In this document: positions 1 through 8,524 of the stretch, one piece after another
Position numbering within the stretch: the stretch's first letter is position 1
How the letters are laid out: the number at the start of each line of letters is the position of its first letter
DNA from: Gemmatimonadota bacterium
GTDB lineage: Bacteria > Gemmatimonadota > Gemmatimonadetes > Gemmatimonadales > Gemmatimonadaceae
Assembly (NCBI GenBank): GCA_026387935.1
Contig: JAPLKU010000021.1
Coordinates: 1-64,000, forward strand
DNA: 64,000 bases
Direction of reading: 5' to 3'
Notes under the pieces: model-generated
Databases searched by the model: none
What the model was told of the DNA's origin: nothing
Seen by the model: the letters and a program-made list of their open reading frames with translations, nothing else
Translations under genes and position numbers: made by a program

Positions 1-278
1 CGATTGAAATTGGCGACCGGGCCGGCCATCGCCGAGTCGGGTGTGGCACCAGCGGTCGGGATCACGCAGAACGGACCGGAGCCGACCCGCGCCTCGAGGA
101 TCGTGCGGTACACGGCCTCGTTGTTCGCGTTGCGCGCACCACCGACGATCACCAAGCGACCCGGCTTGGAGTTCGCCTGCCGTGCGGCGAGTGATGCTGG
201 CGCACAGAGGGCGGCGACCGCAGCGGCGGCGGCGATCTGTCGCACGGTCGGGAAAGCGTACGTCGGCACGAACGGCAT
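1..278 (-). CDS. Cyanophycinase-like peptidase (S51), N-terminal part
   Basis: The reading frame is open from an ATG at 278 to the window edge (92 codons), so only the N-terminus is seen. Residues 1-32 look like a signal peptide with an Ala-rich core ending near LAARQ. The mature start GRLVIVGGARNANNEAVYR followed by FCVIPTAGATPDSA matches the N-terminal beta-strand and glycine turn of cyanophycinase/S51 serine peptidases, which cut the aspartyl-arginine polymer cyanophycin or related beta-aspartyl substrates. The catalytic Ser lies beyond the window edge, so activity cannot be judged. The signal peptide suggests an extracellular or periplasmic scavenging enzyme rather than a cytosolic one. 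The family assignment rests on these two motifs. Confidence 0.8.
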   Translation of the reverse strand, partial: MPFVPTYAFPTVRQIAAAAAVAALCAPASLAARQANSKPGRLVIVGGARNANNEAVYRTILEARVGSGPFCVIPTAGATPDSAMAGPVANFN

Positions 279-364
279 GAGGGCCTTTGGATGGAGAAGC
301 TGACGAAAGGTGGTGCCGCGGCCGGCTTCGCGCGCATCCGCTGCGAAGGCCGGACACGAGACGA

Positions 365-1885
365 TCAGAGATGTTTGGGCATCGACGAGCCGGCGGCGGC
401 CGCCGGCTCGCGCACGGCGGCGCTCGCGATTGCCTGGAGCATTCCACCGAAGACGAGCTGGTGCAGCGGATATAAGGCGTACCAGTAGGCTCTCCCTATC
501 AGTCCAACTGGATCGAAGGTCGCCGTTTGCCTGATCGTCGCCGACGAGCCGCTGCCGGTGACCTCGAACTCCAGCCATGCCCGGCCAGGCAACTTCATTT
601 CGGCGACCAGCCGCAGCAGGTTTGGCTCGACCCGCTCCACACGCCAGAAGTCCACCGTATCTCCAACGCTCAGGTGTGTGCTCGAACGCCGTCCACGCCG
701 CATGCCCGGGCCCCCGGCGAGCAAGTCGAGCGCGCCGCGCAACTGCCAGAGCCAGTTCCACGCATACCAGCCAGTCTGGCCGCCAATGCGCAGCACCGGC
801 GCGAAGGCCGCCTTCGGTGAGGCGGCGACGTGCAGCGTTCGCGAGTCCACCAACCGCGTGCCGAACTGTACCCCTCCCCAGGTGGGCAACGCGCCGGACG
901 ACGACAGGGCGTCCGACCATCGCGTCTCGGCGAACTCCCGTTCGTCACTCATCATGGCGCGGCGAATGGCGGCTTCGATGCCCATTGGGCGGACCGCAAA
1001 CGTCTCGAGCGCCGTGGCGTCGCGGACAACGGTACTGTGGATGATGCTCTCGATGAGCTTGCGGCCAATACGCGCGTACAGTGGGGTGACGAGACCGAGC
1101 CAGAGGCTGGAGAGGCGCGGAGTGAGGACCGGCACGGTGAGCATGCGCCGGCGAATCCCGCGTTGCGCGGCGTACGCCCGCATGATGCCGGCGTACGACA
1201 CCTGGTCTGCGCCGCCAATCTCGTAAATCGTGTTCTGGTCCACTGGATGCTCCAGCGCCAGCACCAGGTACTCCAGGACATCATCAATCGCGATGGGCTG
1301 CGCCGGAACGTTCACCCACCTCGGCGTGACCATGATGGGCAGCCGCTCCACCAGCGAACGAATCATTTCGAATGACAGGCTGCCGGAACCGATGATAATC
1401 GATGCGCGGAACTCGAGCACCTGCACGCCCGACTCGCGCAGCACATCGCCGACTTCGTGCCGGCTACGTAGATGGCGCGAGAGCTCCTCGTCAGTGTCAC
1501 CCAAGCCGCCGAGATAGATGATGCGACTTACGCCCGCCGCCTTCGCCGCATCACCGAAGTTTCGGGCAGCCTCTCGGTCGGCCTCCTCGAACGAGCCCGT
1601 CGATCCCATCGAGTGAACCAGATAGTACGCCACGTCCACGCCCCGCAACGCCGGTTCGAGGGTCGCCCGATCGAGGACGTCGCCGGCGACGACCTCGGTA
1701 GCTGGACCCACCTTTGCCTTGAGCCCGGCGGGGCGTCGCGCGAGGCAGCGAAGGCGGAACCCGCCGAGGCCTTCGAGCACCTTGAGGAGCCGTCCGCCCA
1801 CATACCCGCTTGCACCCGTGAGCAAGACCCGCGGTGGCGGGGCCACCGGGTCGTGCGCTGCCGTCACTTCATGTGCTGCTGTCAA
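365..1885 (-). CDS. NAD(P)-binding SDR/DUF2867 fusion protein
   Basis: This 506-residue protein has an N-terminal Rossmann domain (VLLTGASGYVGGRLL, about residues 20-33, with the dinucleotide glycine motif) of the atypical extended SDR/NmrA-like type. The C-terminal half (about 350-495) carries the Trp-rich GWYAWNWLWQLRG segment typical of DUF2867. The same architecture is common in actinobacterial and Gemmatimonadota proteins annotated only as NAD(P)H-binding; the substrate is unknown. No Tyr-x-x-x-Lys catalytic pair is obvious, so it may be a sensor or reductase. The 1885 start is TTG with GAGG about 7 nt upstream; an in-frame GTG at 1867 is an alternative. The gene is divergent from the amidohydrolase, with a palindrome in between. 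Confidence 0.85.
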   Translation of the reverse strand: MTAAHEVTAAHDPVAPPPRVLLTGASGYVGGRLLKVLEGLGGFRLRCLARRPAGLKAKVGPATEVVAGDVLDRATLEPALRGVDVAYYLVHSMGSTGSFEEADREAARNFGDAAKAAGVSRIIYLGGLGDTDEELSRHLRSRHEVGDVLRESGVQVLEFRASIIIGSGSLSFEMIRSLVERLPIMVTPRWVNVPAQPIAIDDVLEYLVLALEHPVDQNTIYEIGGADQVSYAGIMRAYAAQRGIRRRMLTVPVLTPRLSSLWLGLVTPLYARIGRKLIESIIHSTVVRDATALETFAVRPMGIEAAIRRAMMSDEREFAETRWSDALSSSGALPTWGGVQFGTRLVDSRTLHVAASPKAAFAPVLRIGGQTGWYAWNWLWQLRGALDLLAGGPGMRRGRRSSTHLSVGDTVDFWRVERVEPNLLRLVAEMKLPGRAWLEFEVTGSGSSATIRQTATFDPVGLIGRAYWYALYPLHQLVFGGMLQAIASAAVREPAAAAGSSMPKHL

Positions 1886-1904
1886 CGAGTGCCTCGGGGT
1901 TGTT

Positions 1905-1919
1905 TGATTGAAACAATCA
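1905..1919. promoter_or_regulatory. Perfect 6-bp palindrome, candidate operator
   Basis: TGATTG-AAA-CAATCA is a perfect inverted repeat in the 1886-2049 divergent intergenic region, 20-35 nt upstream of the SDR/DUF2867 start codon. The size and position fit a dimeric repressor site (TetR-like operators have this form). No regulator gene is nearby, so the role is an inference. Confidence 0.4.
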
Positions 1920-2049
1920 GTCTGTGCGGGGCCCCGTCAAGGGTCGGCGCGCCGGACATCAGCGCGGCGGACGCGCCCGGGACGGCGATTGAATTTCCTC
2001 TCCCGTTGAAGCGCTGGCGATGTTCCCGCTCCATGGGTACCGTTGTGCC

Positions 2050-3399
2050 ATGCGACTCCTACTCCGAAGCACTCTCTTGGTGGCACTCGTCGCCGCCACC
2101 GCCACTGTGTCCGCGCAGCAGCCCCGACCCGTCACGGCGCTCGTCGGCGGCACGCTCATTGATGGGCACGGCGGAGCACCGCTGACCAATAGCGTGATCC
2201 TGATGGAAGGAGAACGCATCACCGCTATCGGGCAGGTCGGAACGCTTGCGGTGCCACGCAGTGCGACGGTCGTCAGCACCGAAGGAATGTTCGTGCTTCC
2301 CGGGCTTTGGGACATGCATGTGCACCTGATGCTCGCCGGGCACGGCAACTATGCCCACTGGGATGCCAAGTATCCTCCGTTGCTCGAGCACATGATCATT
2401 CCGGCGGTCGCGCGCCAGAATCTGATGGCGGGCGTGACAAGCGTTCGTGACCTCGGCGGTCCACTCGATCCACTCATCCACACGCGTGACCGGATCAACC
2501 GCGGCGAGCTACCCGGTCCGACCGTGTACACGAGCGGGCCGTTCATCCAACACGCACCCTACGCCGGTACCGAGGCGTTCCGGTGGGGGGTGAACGGACC
2601 CGATGACGCACGGGCCAAGGTCCGCCGCCTCGCCGAAGCAAAGGTGGACGTCATCAAGTTGATCGATCAAGACGAGATGACGATGGACGAAGTTCGCGCT
2701 GTCGTGGATGAAGCGCACAAGTACAAGTTGCCCGTCGTGGCGCACGCCCACCGTCCGGAAGAAATCCGTCGCGGACTCGCGGCCGGCGTTGATGACTTTG
2801 AGCATACCGGCCTCGCGACGGCTTCGGAGTATCCCGCCGACATCATCGAAGGTCTTCGTGCACGCGCCGCGCAGGGCAACAAGCCACCGCTCTTCTGGAC
2901 ACCGACGATCGACGTGCTGACGAACTTCGATGTGAGGCGTGACGACCTCGAGTTCCTCGATGACCCTATCTGGCATCTGGGGCTGGCCGACTCGGTGGTC
3001 AAGGACATCCGGAGCTCGCTCGACCGGCTCGACACGCTGACTTACTACCGGTTCGTTCCCAATCGGAAGCCAACCCTCGGCAACAAATTTCGCCAACTCC
3101 GCGAATCAGGCGTGCGGTTGCTGATCGGGACGGACGCCGGAGTGCCGGCAAACTTCCATGGTGCCGCCGCGATCAGCGAGATGATCACCTGGGTTCGTAG
3201 CTACGGCATGGACCCGATGGAGACGATTCGCGCGGCGACCTTCTGGCCCGCCGTCGCCATGAACGTCGAGAAGGACAACGGGACGGTGTCGGTCGGCAAG
3301 TTTGCTGATATCATCGCGGTGCGGGGCAATCCGCTCCGCGATATCGGCGTGCTACGCAACGTGGATGTCGTGGTGAAGCACGGCAAACGGGTGAAATAG
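2050..3399 (+). CDS. Exported amidohydrolase (imidazolonepropionase-like)
   Basis: This binuclear-metal TIM-barrel hydrolase acts on cyclic amides, dipeptides or similar C-N bonds; the exact substrate is not evident. All expected ligands are visible: HVH in LWDMHVHLM, the carboxylated Lys in VDVIKLID, His in VVAHAH and in DFEHTG, and the catalytic Asp in LLIGTDAG. The C-terminal urease-like small domain (FADIIAVRGNPLRDI) is intact. The ATG at 2050 is chosen over 2020 because it directly begins a good signal peptide (MRLLLRSTLLVALVA, cleavage after VSA). It is a periplasmic or secreted enzyme, divergent from the SDR gene and convergent with the next gene. Confidence 0.9.
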   Translation: MRLLLRSTLLVALVAATATVSAQQPRPVTALVGGTLIDGHGGAPLTNSVILMEGERITAIGQVGTLAVPRSATVVSTEGMFVLPGLWDMHVHLMLAGHGNYAHWDAKYPPLLEHMIIPAVARQNLMAGVTSVRDLGGPLDPLIHTRDRINRGELPGPTVYTSGPFIQHAPYAGTEAFRWGVNGPDDARAKVRRLAEAKVDVIKLIDQDEMTMDEVRAVVDEAHKYKLPVVAHAHRPEEIRRGLAAGVDDFEHTGLATASEYPADIIEGLRARAAQGNKPPLFWTPTIDVLTNFDVRRDDLEFLDDPIWHLGLADSVVKDIRSSLDRLDTLTYYRFVPNRKPTLGNKFRQLRESGVRLLIGTDAGVPANFHGAAAISEMITWVRSYGMDPMETIRAATFWPAVAMNVEKDNGTVSVGKFADIIAVRGNPLRDIGVLRNVDVVVKHGKRVK

Positions 3400-3427
3400 G
3401 CGGGGAGCGCTGCGCACTCGCCCTCGT

Positions 3428-3949
3428 TCACATCTTCCGCGAGTCGTAGGCCCAGTGCAGGATCGCCTGGCGCTGACGGGGCCGACAGGCGAAATCGCCG
3501 CGCACGCAGTTCTTCGTGAGCGCCGCGATGTGGCGCGTCACCGCGCGCCATCGCTTGACCTGCCGTTCGTCGTCCCATGAGCGGCGCCCCATGTAGTAGC
3601 GACAGTACCACTGGAACCAGCCGCGCGGATCTTCGTGCCAGATCCAACGCTTGCGTCGCCATTCCTTGAGCGGCTGCGAGGCATTGACGCCAAAGCAGTT
3701 CATCTTTGGATTGCGTGCTCCGGGGCTGAGCTTCGCGCCCTTGAACCACGATGCGGGAAACTCCGCGGCGCAATCGGTCATGTACCGCCCACCGAACACA
3801 CCAAGCGCGAGCATCTCCCGCGGCGTCAGCTGCGGCCTGAACTGGGGATCGAAGTTCCGCCCAACCGGCTCCGTGCGCAGATAGACATACCCACGCTGCA
3901 TGCGGTCATTCACTACCACCCGCCGCGGCTTCATTCCCAGCGGCCGCAT
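3428..3949 (-). CDS. Conserved hypothetical protein
   Basis: This 173-residue soluble, basic and aromatic-rich protein has no signal peptide or membrane segment. It contains LTPREMLALGVFGG and RYMTDC, then WFKGAKLS, and a Trp/Tyr cluster (WFQWYCRYYMGRRSWDDE). I recall proteins of this shape as a small conserved family of unknown function, sometimes occurring in fungi and plants as well as bacteria. Several Cys residues are present but no clear metal-binding spacing. ATG 3949 is preferred over TTG 3955. It lies 16 nt downstream of the prolyl oligopeptidase stop on the same strand, so the two may be co-transcribed. No function is proposed. Confidence 0.7.
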   Translation of the reverse strand: MRPLGMKPRRVVVNDRMQRGYVYLRTEPVGRNFDPQFRPQLTPREMLALGVFGGRYMTDCAAEFPASWFKGAKLSPGARNPKMNCFGVNASQPLKEWRRKRWIWHEDPRGWFQWYCRYYMGRRSWDDERQVKRWRAVTRHIAALTKNCVRGDFACRPRQRQAILHWAYDSRKM

Positions 3950-3965
3950 GAACAAGTGCGCTGCG

Positions 3966-6068
3966 TCATGCGACGACGCGCGTCGCGGCCTGTGTCGTGT
4001 ACTTGTGCGTGAAACTCCAGATGTCCGCCGCCTCGAGAATCGCCTTGTCCGTCGGGCGGTAGCCGTGGCTTCCCTGCACCTCGATGCGAATCAGCGTGGG
4101 GTTCGTGCACCCCTGCGCCGCCTGCAGCGCCGCCGCGAATTTCATCGAGTGCCCGGGCACCACGCGATCGTCGTGATCAGCCGTCGTCACCAACGTCGCC
4201 GGATAGCAGCCACCCTGTTTGACGTTGTGCAGCGGCGAGTACTTGATGAGCCACTCGAACGCGGTCGGGTCCTGCGCTGAGCCGTACTCTGTGACCCAGG
4301 CGCGCCCCCCGGTGAACTGGTCGTAGCGCAGCATGTCCATCACGCCGACCTGCGGAATGGCGACAGCAAACAGATCCGGCCGCTGTTCCATCACCGCGCC
4401 AACGAGCAGACCGCCGTTCGATCCGCCGCGAATGGCCAGATGCGGCGGCGACGTCCACTGCTCGCGCACGAGATACTCGGCCGCGGCGATCATATCGTCG
4501 AAGCTGTTCTGCTTCTGGCCGAGCATGCCGCCTTCGTGCCAGGCCTCACCGTACTCCGCACCACCGCGAAGGCTCGGCTGCGCATAGATCCCGCCCTGCT
4601 CCATCCATGCGATCACGGATGGGCTGAACGCCGGCAACATCGACACCGAGAATCCGCCGTACGCATAGAGCATCGTCGGACTGTTGCCGTTCTTCTGCGT
4701 GCCTTTCTTCATCGACAGGAACATCGGCACCTTTGTACCGTCCTTCGATGCGTAGAACACCGGCACCGTCTCGAACGCCGACGGATCGAAGGTTGCAACG
4801 GCCTGATCCCAACGCGTGCTCTTCTCCGCGGCCGCATCCCAGTGAAACACCGCAGGCGGAGAGAGGAACGAGGTGAAGGCGTAGTAGATGTCGCGCACGT
4901 CTTGTCGCGCCGAGAGTCCACCGACGGTGCCGGCCGTCGGAAGCGTGACATCGTCACCGGCCTTTCCTTCAAGCGTCCAGAGCGTCAACCGGCTCTGCAC
5001 ATCCACGAGGGTCTGCACCACGATGCGATCCTTCGTCATCGCGGCGCCTTCAATGGCGTGTTTGCTCTCGGGCACGACGGTGCGCCACTTGGCGGCATCA
5101 GGCTGGGCGACGTCGGCGGCGACGATCATCCGGTTTGGCGCGCCACGATCGGTGCGCAAGTACACCGTCGTGCCGACGATTCCGATCGGGCCGTACTCCG
5201 CGTCGTCCGCCTCGTAGAGCGGCCGTACCGGCGCGGATACGTTCGGATTCTTGGCATCGCCTAACTCGGCGATATAGAGCCGATTCTTGTTCTCCGCCCC
5301 CTTCGCCATGTACACGAAGAGCCAGCGGCCGTCGTCCGACACGCCGCCATTGATGAACCAGCTGGGCATGTCGGGCCGCGCGTACACCTGTTCGTCGGCC
5401 GACTGCGGCGTCCCAATGCGATGATAGTAGAGCGCCTGATCCTTCAACTCGGCGTGCATGCGGTCCGCCACTTCGGGATAGCGCGAGTAGAAGAAGCCGC
5501 GAGAGTCCTTCGTCCAGCTCAACCCGGAAAAGCGCACCCACGCCACCACCTCGGCATGATCCTTGCTCGTGGCCAGATCGCGGATGTGAATGTCCTGCCA
5601 GTCGGCGCCGCCTTCTGACGTGGCATACGCGAGCAACTTCGCGTCCGGTGAAGGCACCCAGTTCGCGAGCGCAATCGAGCCCTCGGCGCCGAGCAGGTTC
5701 GGATCGAGAATCTGCTTTTCGGCGGCGCTGCCACGCTTCGCAAACACCGGTGCCTGCTTTTGCAGGCCGCTGTTCTTCGAATAGAACAGCGTCCCGGCCT
5801 CGAATGTCGGCACACCGGTCTTGGGATAGTCCCAGAGCTTCGTGATGCGATCCTTGAACCACTGCCGCATCGGCAGCTCAGCCAGCTGCTGCTCCGTGAA
5901 CGCAGCCTGCGCGATCACCCACGCCTTGGTCTCGGCGCTGTCGGCGTCTTCGAGCCAGCGATAGGGGTCCGCCACCGGCTTTGTGCCGTAGGTGTCCTCC
6001 ACCTCACCGCGCCTGGTGGGCGGATAGGTGAGCTTCTGCTGTGCGACGAGCGGAGCGGACAGTGTCAC
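3966..6068 (-). CDS. Prolyl oligopeptidase family serine peptidase (S9A), 5' end damaged
   Basis: The mature enzyme is intact: the N-terminal propeller starts at TYPPTRRGEVEDTYG and DPYRWLED, the nucleophile Ser is in RGGSNGGLLVG, the Asp in TADHDDRVVPGHS and the His in VQGSHGYRPT. It would cleave short proline-containing peptides. The 5' end is odd. Homologues begin with a signal peptide, and the residues LSAPLVAQQ just before the mature sequence look like the end of one, but its start is missing. Further upstream the frame runs into sequence that codes, in another frame, for a decayed FMN-glutamate synthase. The only near start is a GTG at 6068, 10 nt after that pseudogene's stop and without a Shine-Dalgarno sequence. 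Expression and export are doubtful. Confidence 0.85.
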   Translation of the reverse strand: MTLSAPLVAQQKLTYPPTRRGEVEDTYGTKPVADPYRWLEDADSAETKAWVIAQAAFTEQQLAELPMRQWFKDRITKLWDYPKTGVPTFEAGTLFYSKNSGLQKQAPVFAKRGSAAEKQILDPNLLGAEGSIALANWVPSPDAKLLAYATSEGGADWQDIHIRDLATSKDHAEVVAWVRFSGLSWTKDSRGFFYSRYPEVADRMHAELKDQALYYHRIGTPQSADEQVYARPDMPSWFINGGVSDDGRWLFVYMAKGAENKNRLYIAELGDAKNPNVSAPVRPLYEADDAEYGPIGIVGTTVYLRTDRGAPNRMIVAADVAQPDAAKWRTVVPESKHAIEGAAMTKDRIVVQTLVDVQSRLTLWTLEGKAGDDVTLPTAGTVGGLSARQDVRDIYYAFTSFLSPPAVFHWDAAAEKSTRWDQAVATFDPSAFETVPVFYASKDGTKVPMFLSMKKGTQKNGNSPTMLYAYGGFSVSMLPAFSPSVIAWMEQGGIYAQPSLRGGAEYGEAWHEGGMLGQKQNSFDDMIAAAEYLVREQWTSPPHLAIRGGSNGGLLVGAVMEQRPDLFAVAIPQVGVMDMLRYDQFTGGRAWVTEYGSAQDPTAFEWLIKYSPLHNVKQGGCYPATLVTTADHDDRVVPGHSMKFAAALQAAQGCTNPTLIRIEVQGSHGYRPTDKAILEAADIWSFTHKYTTQAATRVVA

Positions 6069-6078
6069 ACCGTGAAAG

Positions 6079-6675
6079 CTAAAATCGGTCCGCGCTCGCC
6101 GCTGCCCAGACGTTGGCGAGCATGCCGGTCGCCGGAGTACTGAGCAGGGCACCGGGTTCGACACTTGGGTAGATGGACGCATACGTCAGCGTCCCGAGCG
6201 CACTCACGCGTCGATTGAGATACCAGGGCTTCAGGTCACGGGGATGCTTGAGCCCCGCGGCGCCAAGCGCGACTTTCGTCGCGATCTGGAATCCGGCGTT
6301 CACGAGGATGCCGCCATGCCCAGGTTTGGCGCCCTGCGACAGCTTGAGCTCGATCATCTGCACGTTCGGCAGCAGCGCCCGCTCGGTGAACTGGTCGAGA
6401 TTGAAGGTGCCATCGTGATTGCGGCAGCTGAAATAGCCGGTGCCAATCTGCCAGACGACGTCGCCGCCGACCATGATGCGCGCACCGGTGGGATCCGGAT
6501 GCACCGGCGCGAGCGAGTGATTAATCCACTCGTAGCCAACCGTGTACACATCCTTCTGTGTGCCAAACGGTAGCGTGTCAAGCTCGCCTTTCGCGCGGGC
6601 CTAGACCACCGATCGGTCGTTCCGGCTGAATGGCTTGCCGTCCCTGTTCGACTCGACCACGAACAGGCGTCGCAT
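6079..6675 (-). pseudogene. Remnant of an FMN-binding glutamate synthase family gene
   Basis: From ATG 6675 the frame gives MRRLFVVESNRDGKPFSRND, then a TAG at 6603-6601, and continues in the same frame as RAKGELDTLPFGTQKDVY and GYEWINHSLAP. This is the conserved N-terminus of FMN-binding glutamate synthase-type proteins (GltB central/FMN domain, about 500 residues). The segment between IMVGG and DVVWQIGTGYF is missing. After LSQGAKPGHGGIL the sequence jumps to a C-terminal piece (HPRDLKPWYLNRR ... YASIYPSVEPGALL ... ADRF stop). The cysteine-rich iron-sulphur and most FMN-binding parts are therefore gone. About 200 residues remain. It abuts the prolyl oligopeptidase gene. Confidence 0.8.
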
Positions 6676-6717
6676 GCCTCTATTATCGGCGCACCGCGGG
6701 TGGAACGCGAGGCGCGG

Positions 6718-7140
6718 CTATCGCTTGACCCTCGCGAGCCGCCCCTTCACCGCAGTCGCGATCAACTCGTCGAGCACCTTCACGTCGATATCGGCGAGCG
6801 ATTTGATGTACACACAGCCGCTGCCAGCCTTGTGCTTGCCAAGCCTTTTCAAGAGCGCGGTGTATTGCGGCGATGCGCGTGTTCCGTAGATCACGACCGC
6901 CTCTTTGCGCGGCGAAAACGCCGCGACCGGCCACTGCTCGGTGTGCCCATCCGCATAGACAATGGGGTACGTGTCGTACCCGACGATTTCCGTTCCCCAC
7001 ATCACCGGCTTCTTGCCTGTGGCTTTCGCCATGATCCTGGCAATCGTCTCGCAGAGCTCGAGCCGCTTATCCTTCGCGGCTTTCTTCAGGAACGCCGTTA
7101 CGCTGGCATTCGTGGGCTTTGTTTTCACTTCAGCGGCCAT
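6718..7140 (-). CDS. DUF1801 domain protein
   Basis: This 140-residue cytosolic protein matches the DUF1801 (YdhG-like) family over its full length: GTEIVGYDTYPIVY, HTEQWPVAAFSPRK, VIYGTRA, and KLGKHK-like RLGKHKAGSGCVYIKSLADID with the usual Cys. The fold is related to SufE/frataxin-like small proteins and the role is unknown. ATG 7140 (MAAEVKTK) is used because the extension upstream is only the LPRLPRLP translation of a 9-bp tandem repeat. The gene stands between an NHL-propeller gene and the glutamate synthase remnant. Confidence 0.85.
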   Translation of the reverse strand: MAAEVKTKPTNASVTAFLKKAAKDKRLELCETIARIMAKATGKKPVMWGTEIVGYDTYPIVYADGHTEQWPVAAFSPRKEAVVIYGTRASPQYTALLKRLGKHKAGSGCVYIKSLADIDVKVLDELIATAVKGRLARVKR

Positions 7141-7152
7141 CAGCTGATCCCC

Positions 7153-7179
7153 AGGGAGACGAGGGAGACGAGGGAGACG
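7153..7179. repeat. 9-bp tandem repeat, three units
   Basis: Three perfect copies of agggagacg lie 13-39 nt upstream of the DUF1801 start codon, in its 5' leader. On the minus strand they read as CT-rich CGTCTCCCT units. Confidence 0.85.
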
Positions 7180-7259
7180 AGCAGGATTTTCCACCCTGCA
7201 TCCCACTTCGCCAGGCACGCGGGCTTCGACACCAGGCGCGCCGCAAACGCTCCCTCAGC

Positions 7260-7311
7260 GCGAGCCTTGTAGCGCCGGTATTCGCCTTCTACCGACGCTA
7301 CAAAAGCTCGC
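7260..7311 (-). terminator. Long palindrome directly after an NHL gene, terminator-like
   Basis: Arms of about 21 nt (gcgagccttgtagcgccggta at 7260 and its near-complement ending at 7311) with a 9-nt loop begin 1-2 nt after the stop codon of the 7313-8524 gene. Mismatches are few. No strong U-tract follows, so it may be a terminator, an mRNA 3' stabiliser or a single REP-like element. Confidence 0.55.
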
Positions 7312-7312
7312 G

Positions 7313-8524
7313 TTACTTCTTGGGCCAAACCACTCCTTGGTTCGCCTTGGTCACCATGCCCATGCCCTTGTACGAGAACTTCTGCACGCGCTTGCCCTCG
7401 TAGGTCTCCGTCGTAAAGATGTTGCCCTTTGAGTCGGTCGCGATCGAATGCACCGCGAACCAGGACCCGGGCTGACGTCCGCCGTCGCCGAAGCTCGTGA
7501 TGATCTCGAGCGACACGCGGTCCATCACATAGATGCGTTCGTTCTTGCCGTCGGCGAGGAACATGTACTTCTGTTCCTTGTCCTTCGACCAGGCGATGTC
7601 CCACACACTGCCGTCGCCCAAGGTGCGCGGCGCAATGATCTTCTCCTTCACGAACTTGCCGGACTTGTCGAACACCTGAATACGATCGTTTGGACGGTCG
7701 CACACGTACACCAGGCCATCGTTCGTCGGCTCGGCGCAGTGCACGGGCGTCCGGAACTGCTTGATGAGCGGCGCATCCGGATTGTACGGGCCGAAGTTCG
7801 AATCGCTCGGCACGTTGCCGTACGCGCCCCAGTAACGCTTCACTGCACCCGTGCCCATGTCCACCACCGCCACGCGGTGATTGCCATACCCGTCAGCGAC
7901 AAAGGCTTCCTGCGCTTTGATGTCGAACGAAATCTTCGCGACCTTACCGAAGTGATCGTTCGTGTTGCTGTTCGTATTCTGCCCCGGCACGCCGATCGTG
8001 CGGAGATATTTGCCGTCATGCGTGAAATTCAGGATGTGCGAGTCCGGCCCCTGTCCGATGGCCGGGTTGCCGTTTCCGTTACCGCCAATCCAGATATTGC
8101 CCTTGTCGTCCACCGCGATGCCGTGGTTCGACGTCGGCCACACGTACGACTTGTCCGCCGGTGGGCCGCCCCAGGCGTTGACCACGTTACCGGCCGGATC
8201 AAACTCGATCACCGGCGGCGCCGGCGTGCAGCACTCCGCCGTCGGCGGAGTCTGCGCGAGTCCGGTTTCCTTGCCACTGGGCTCAAACGTGTCTGCGCGA
8301 TGCACGATGAACACATGGTCGCGCGCGTCAACACCCACGCCGATCACATTGCCCATTACCCAGTGATTCGGCAGCGGCTTCGGCCAGACGGGATCCACTT
8401 CGAAGCGCGGCGCATTGACCATGTCTTCGTTCGCGCGCGCCTGCAGCACCTGCTGCCCCTGGTGCAGCACAACAAAACCGACCGTGAGTGCGGTCGCAAT
8501 GAGGACACTCTTTTTCATGTTCAT
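7313..8524 (-). CDS. Exported NHL-repeat six-bladed beta-propeller protein
   Basis: This protein of about 403 residues has an N-terminal hydrophobic signal (MKKSVLIATALTVGFVVL) followed by repeated NHL-type blades: HGIAVDDKGNIWIGG, ISFDIKAQEAFVADGYGNHRVAV, GLVYVCDRPNDRIQVFDKSG, MFLADGKNERIYVMD and HSIATDSKGNIFTTETYEGK. Such propellers bind ligands or partner proteins; some relatives are lyases or peptidylglycine-amidating-like enzymes, but no catalytic set is evident here. A conserved AECCTPAPPV segment has adjacent Cys residues that may form a disulphide. The ATG at 8524 overlaps the upstream stop by ATGA, indicating translational coupling with its paralogue. Confidence 0.85.
   Translation of the reverse strand: MNMKKSVLIATALTVGFVVLHQGQQVLQARANEDMVNAPRFEVDPVWPKPLPNHWVMGNVIGVGVDARDHVFIVHRADTFEPSGKETGLAQTPPTAECCTPAPPVIEFDPAGNVVNAWGGPPADKSYVWPTSNHGIAVDDKGNIWIGGNGNGNPAIGQGPDSHILNFTHDGKYLRTIGVPGQNTNSNTNDHFGKVAKISFDIKAQEAFVADGYGNHRVAVVDMGTGAVKRYWGAYGNVPSDSNFGPYNPDAPLIKQFRTPVHCAEPTNDGLVYVCDRPNDRIQVFDKSGKFVKEKIIAPRTLGDGSVWDIAWSKDKEQKYMFLADGKNERIYVMDRVSLEIITSFGDGGRQPGSWFAVHSIATDSKGNIFTTETYEGKRVQKFSYKGMGMVTKANQGVVWPKK

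Noticed and set aside
7860-8260. Haem-binding motif in the NHL protein (AECCTPAP)
   Set aside because: The Cys residues are adjacent, not CxxCH, so disulphide or metal binding is more likely than haem.
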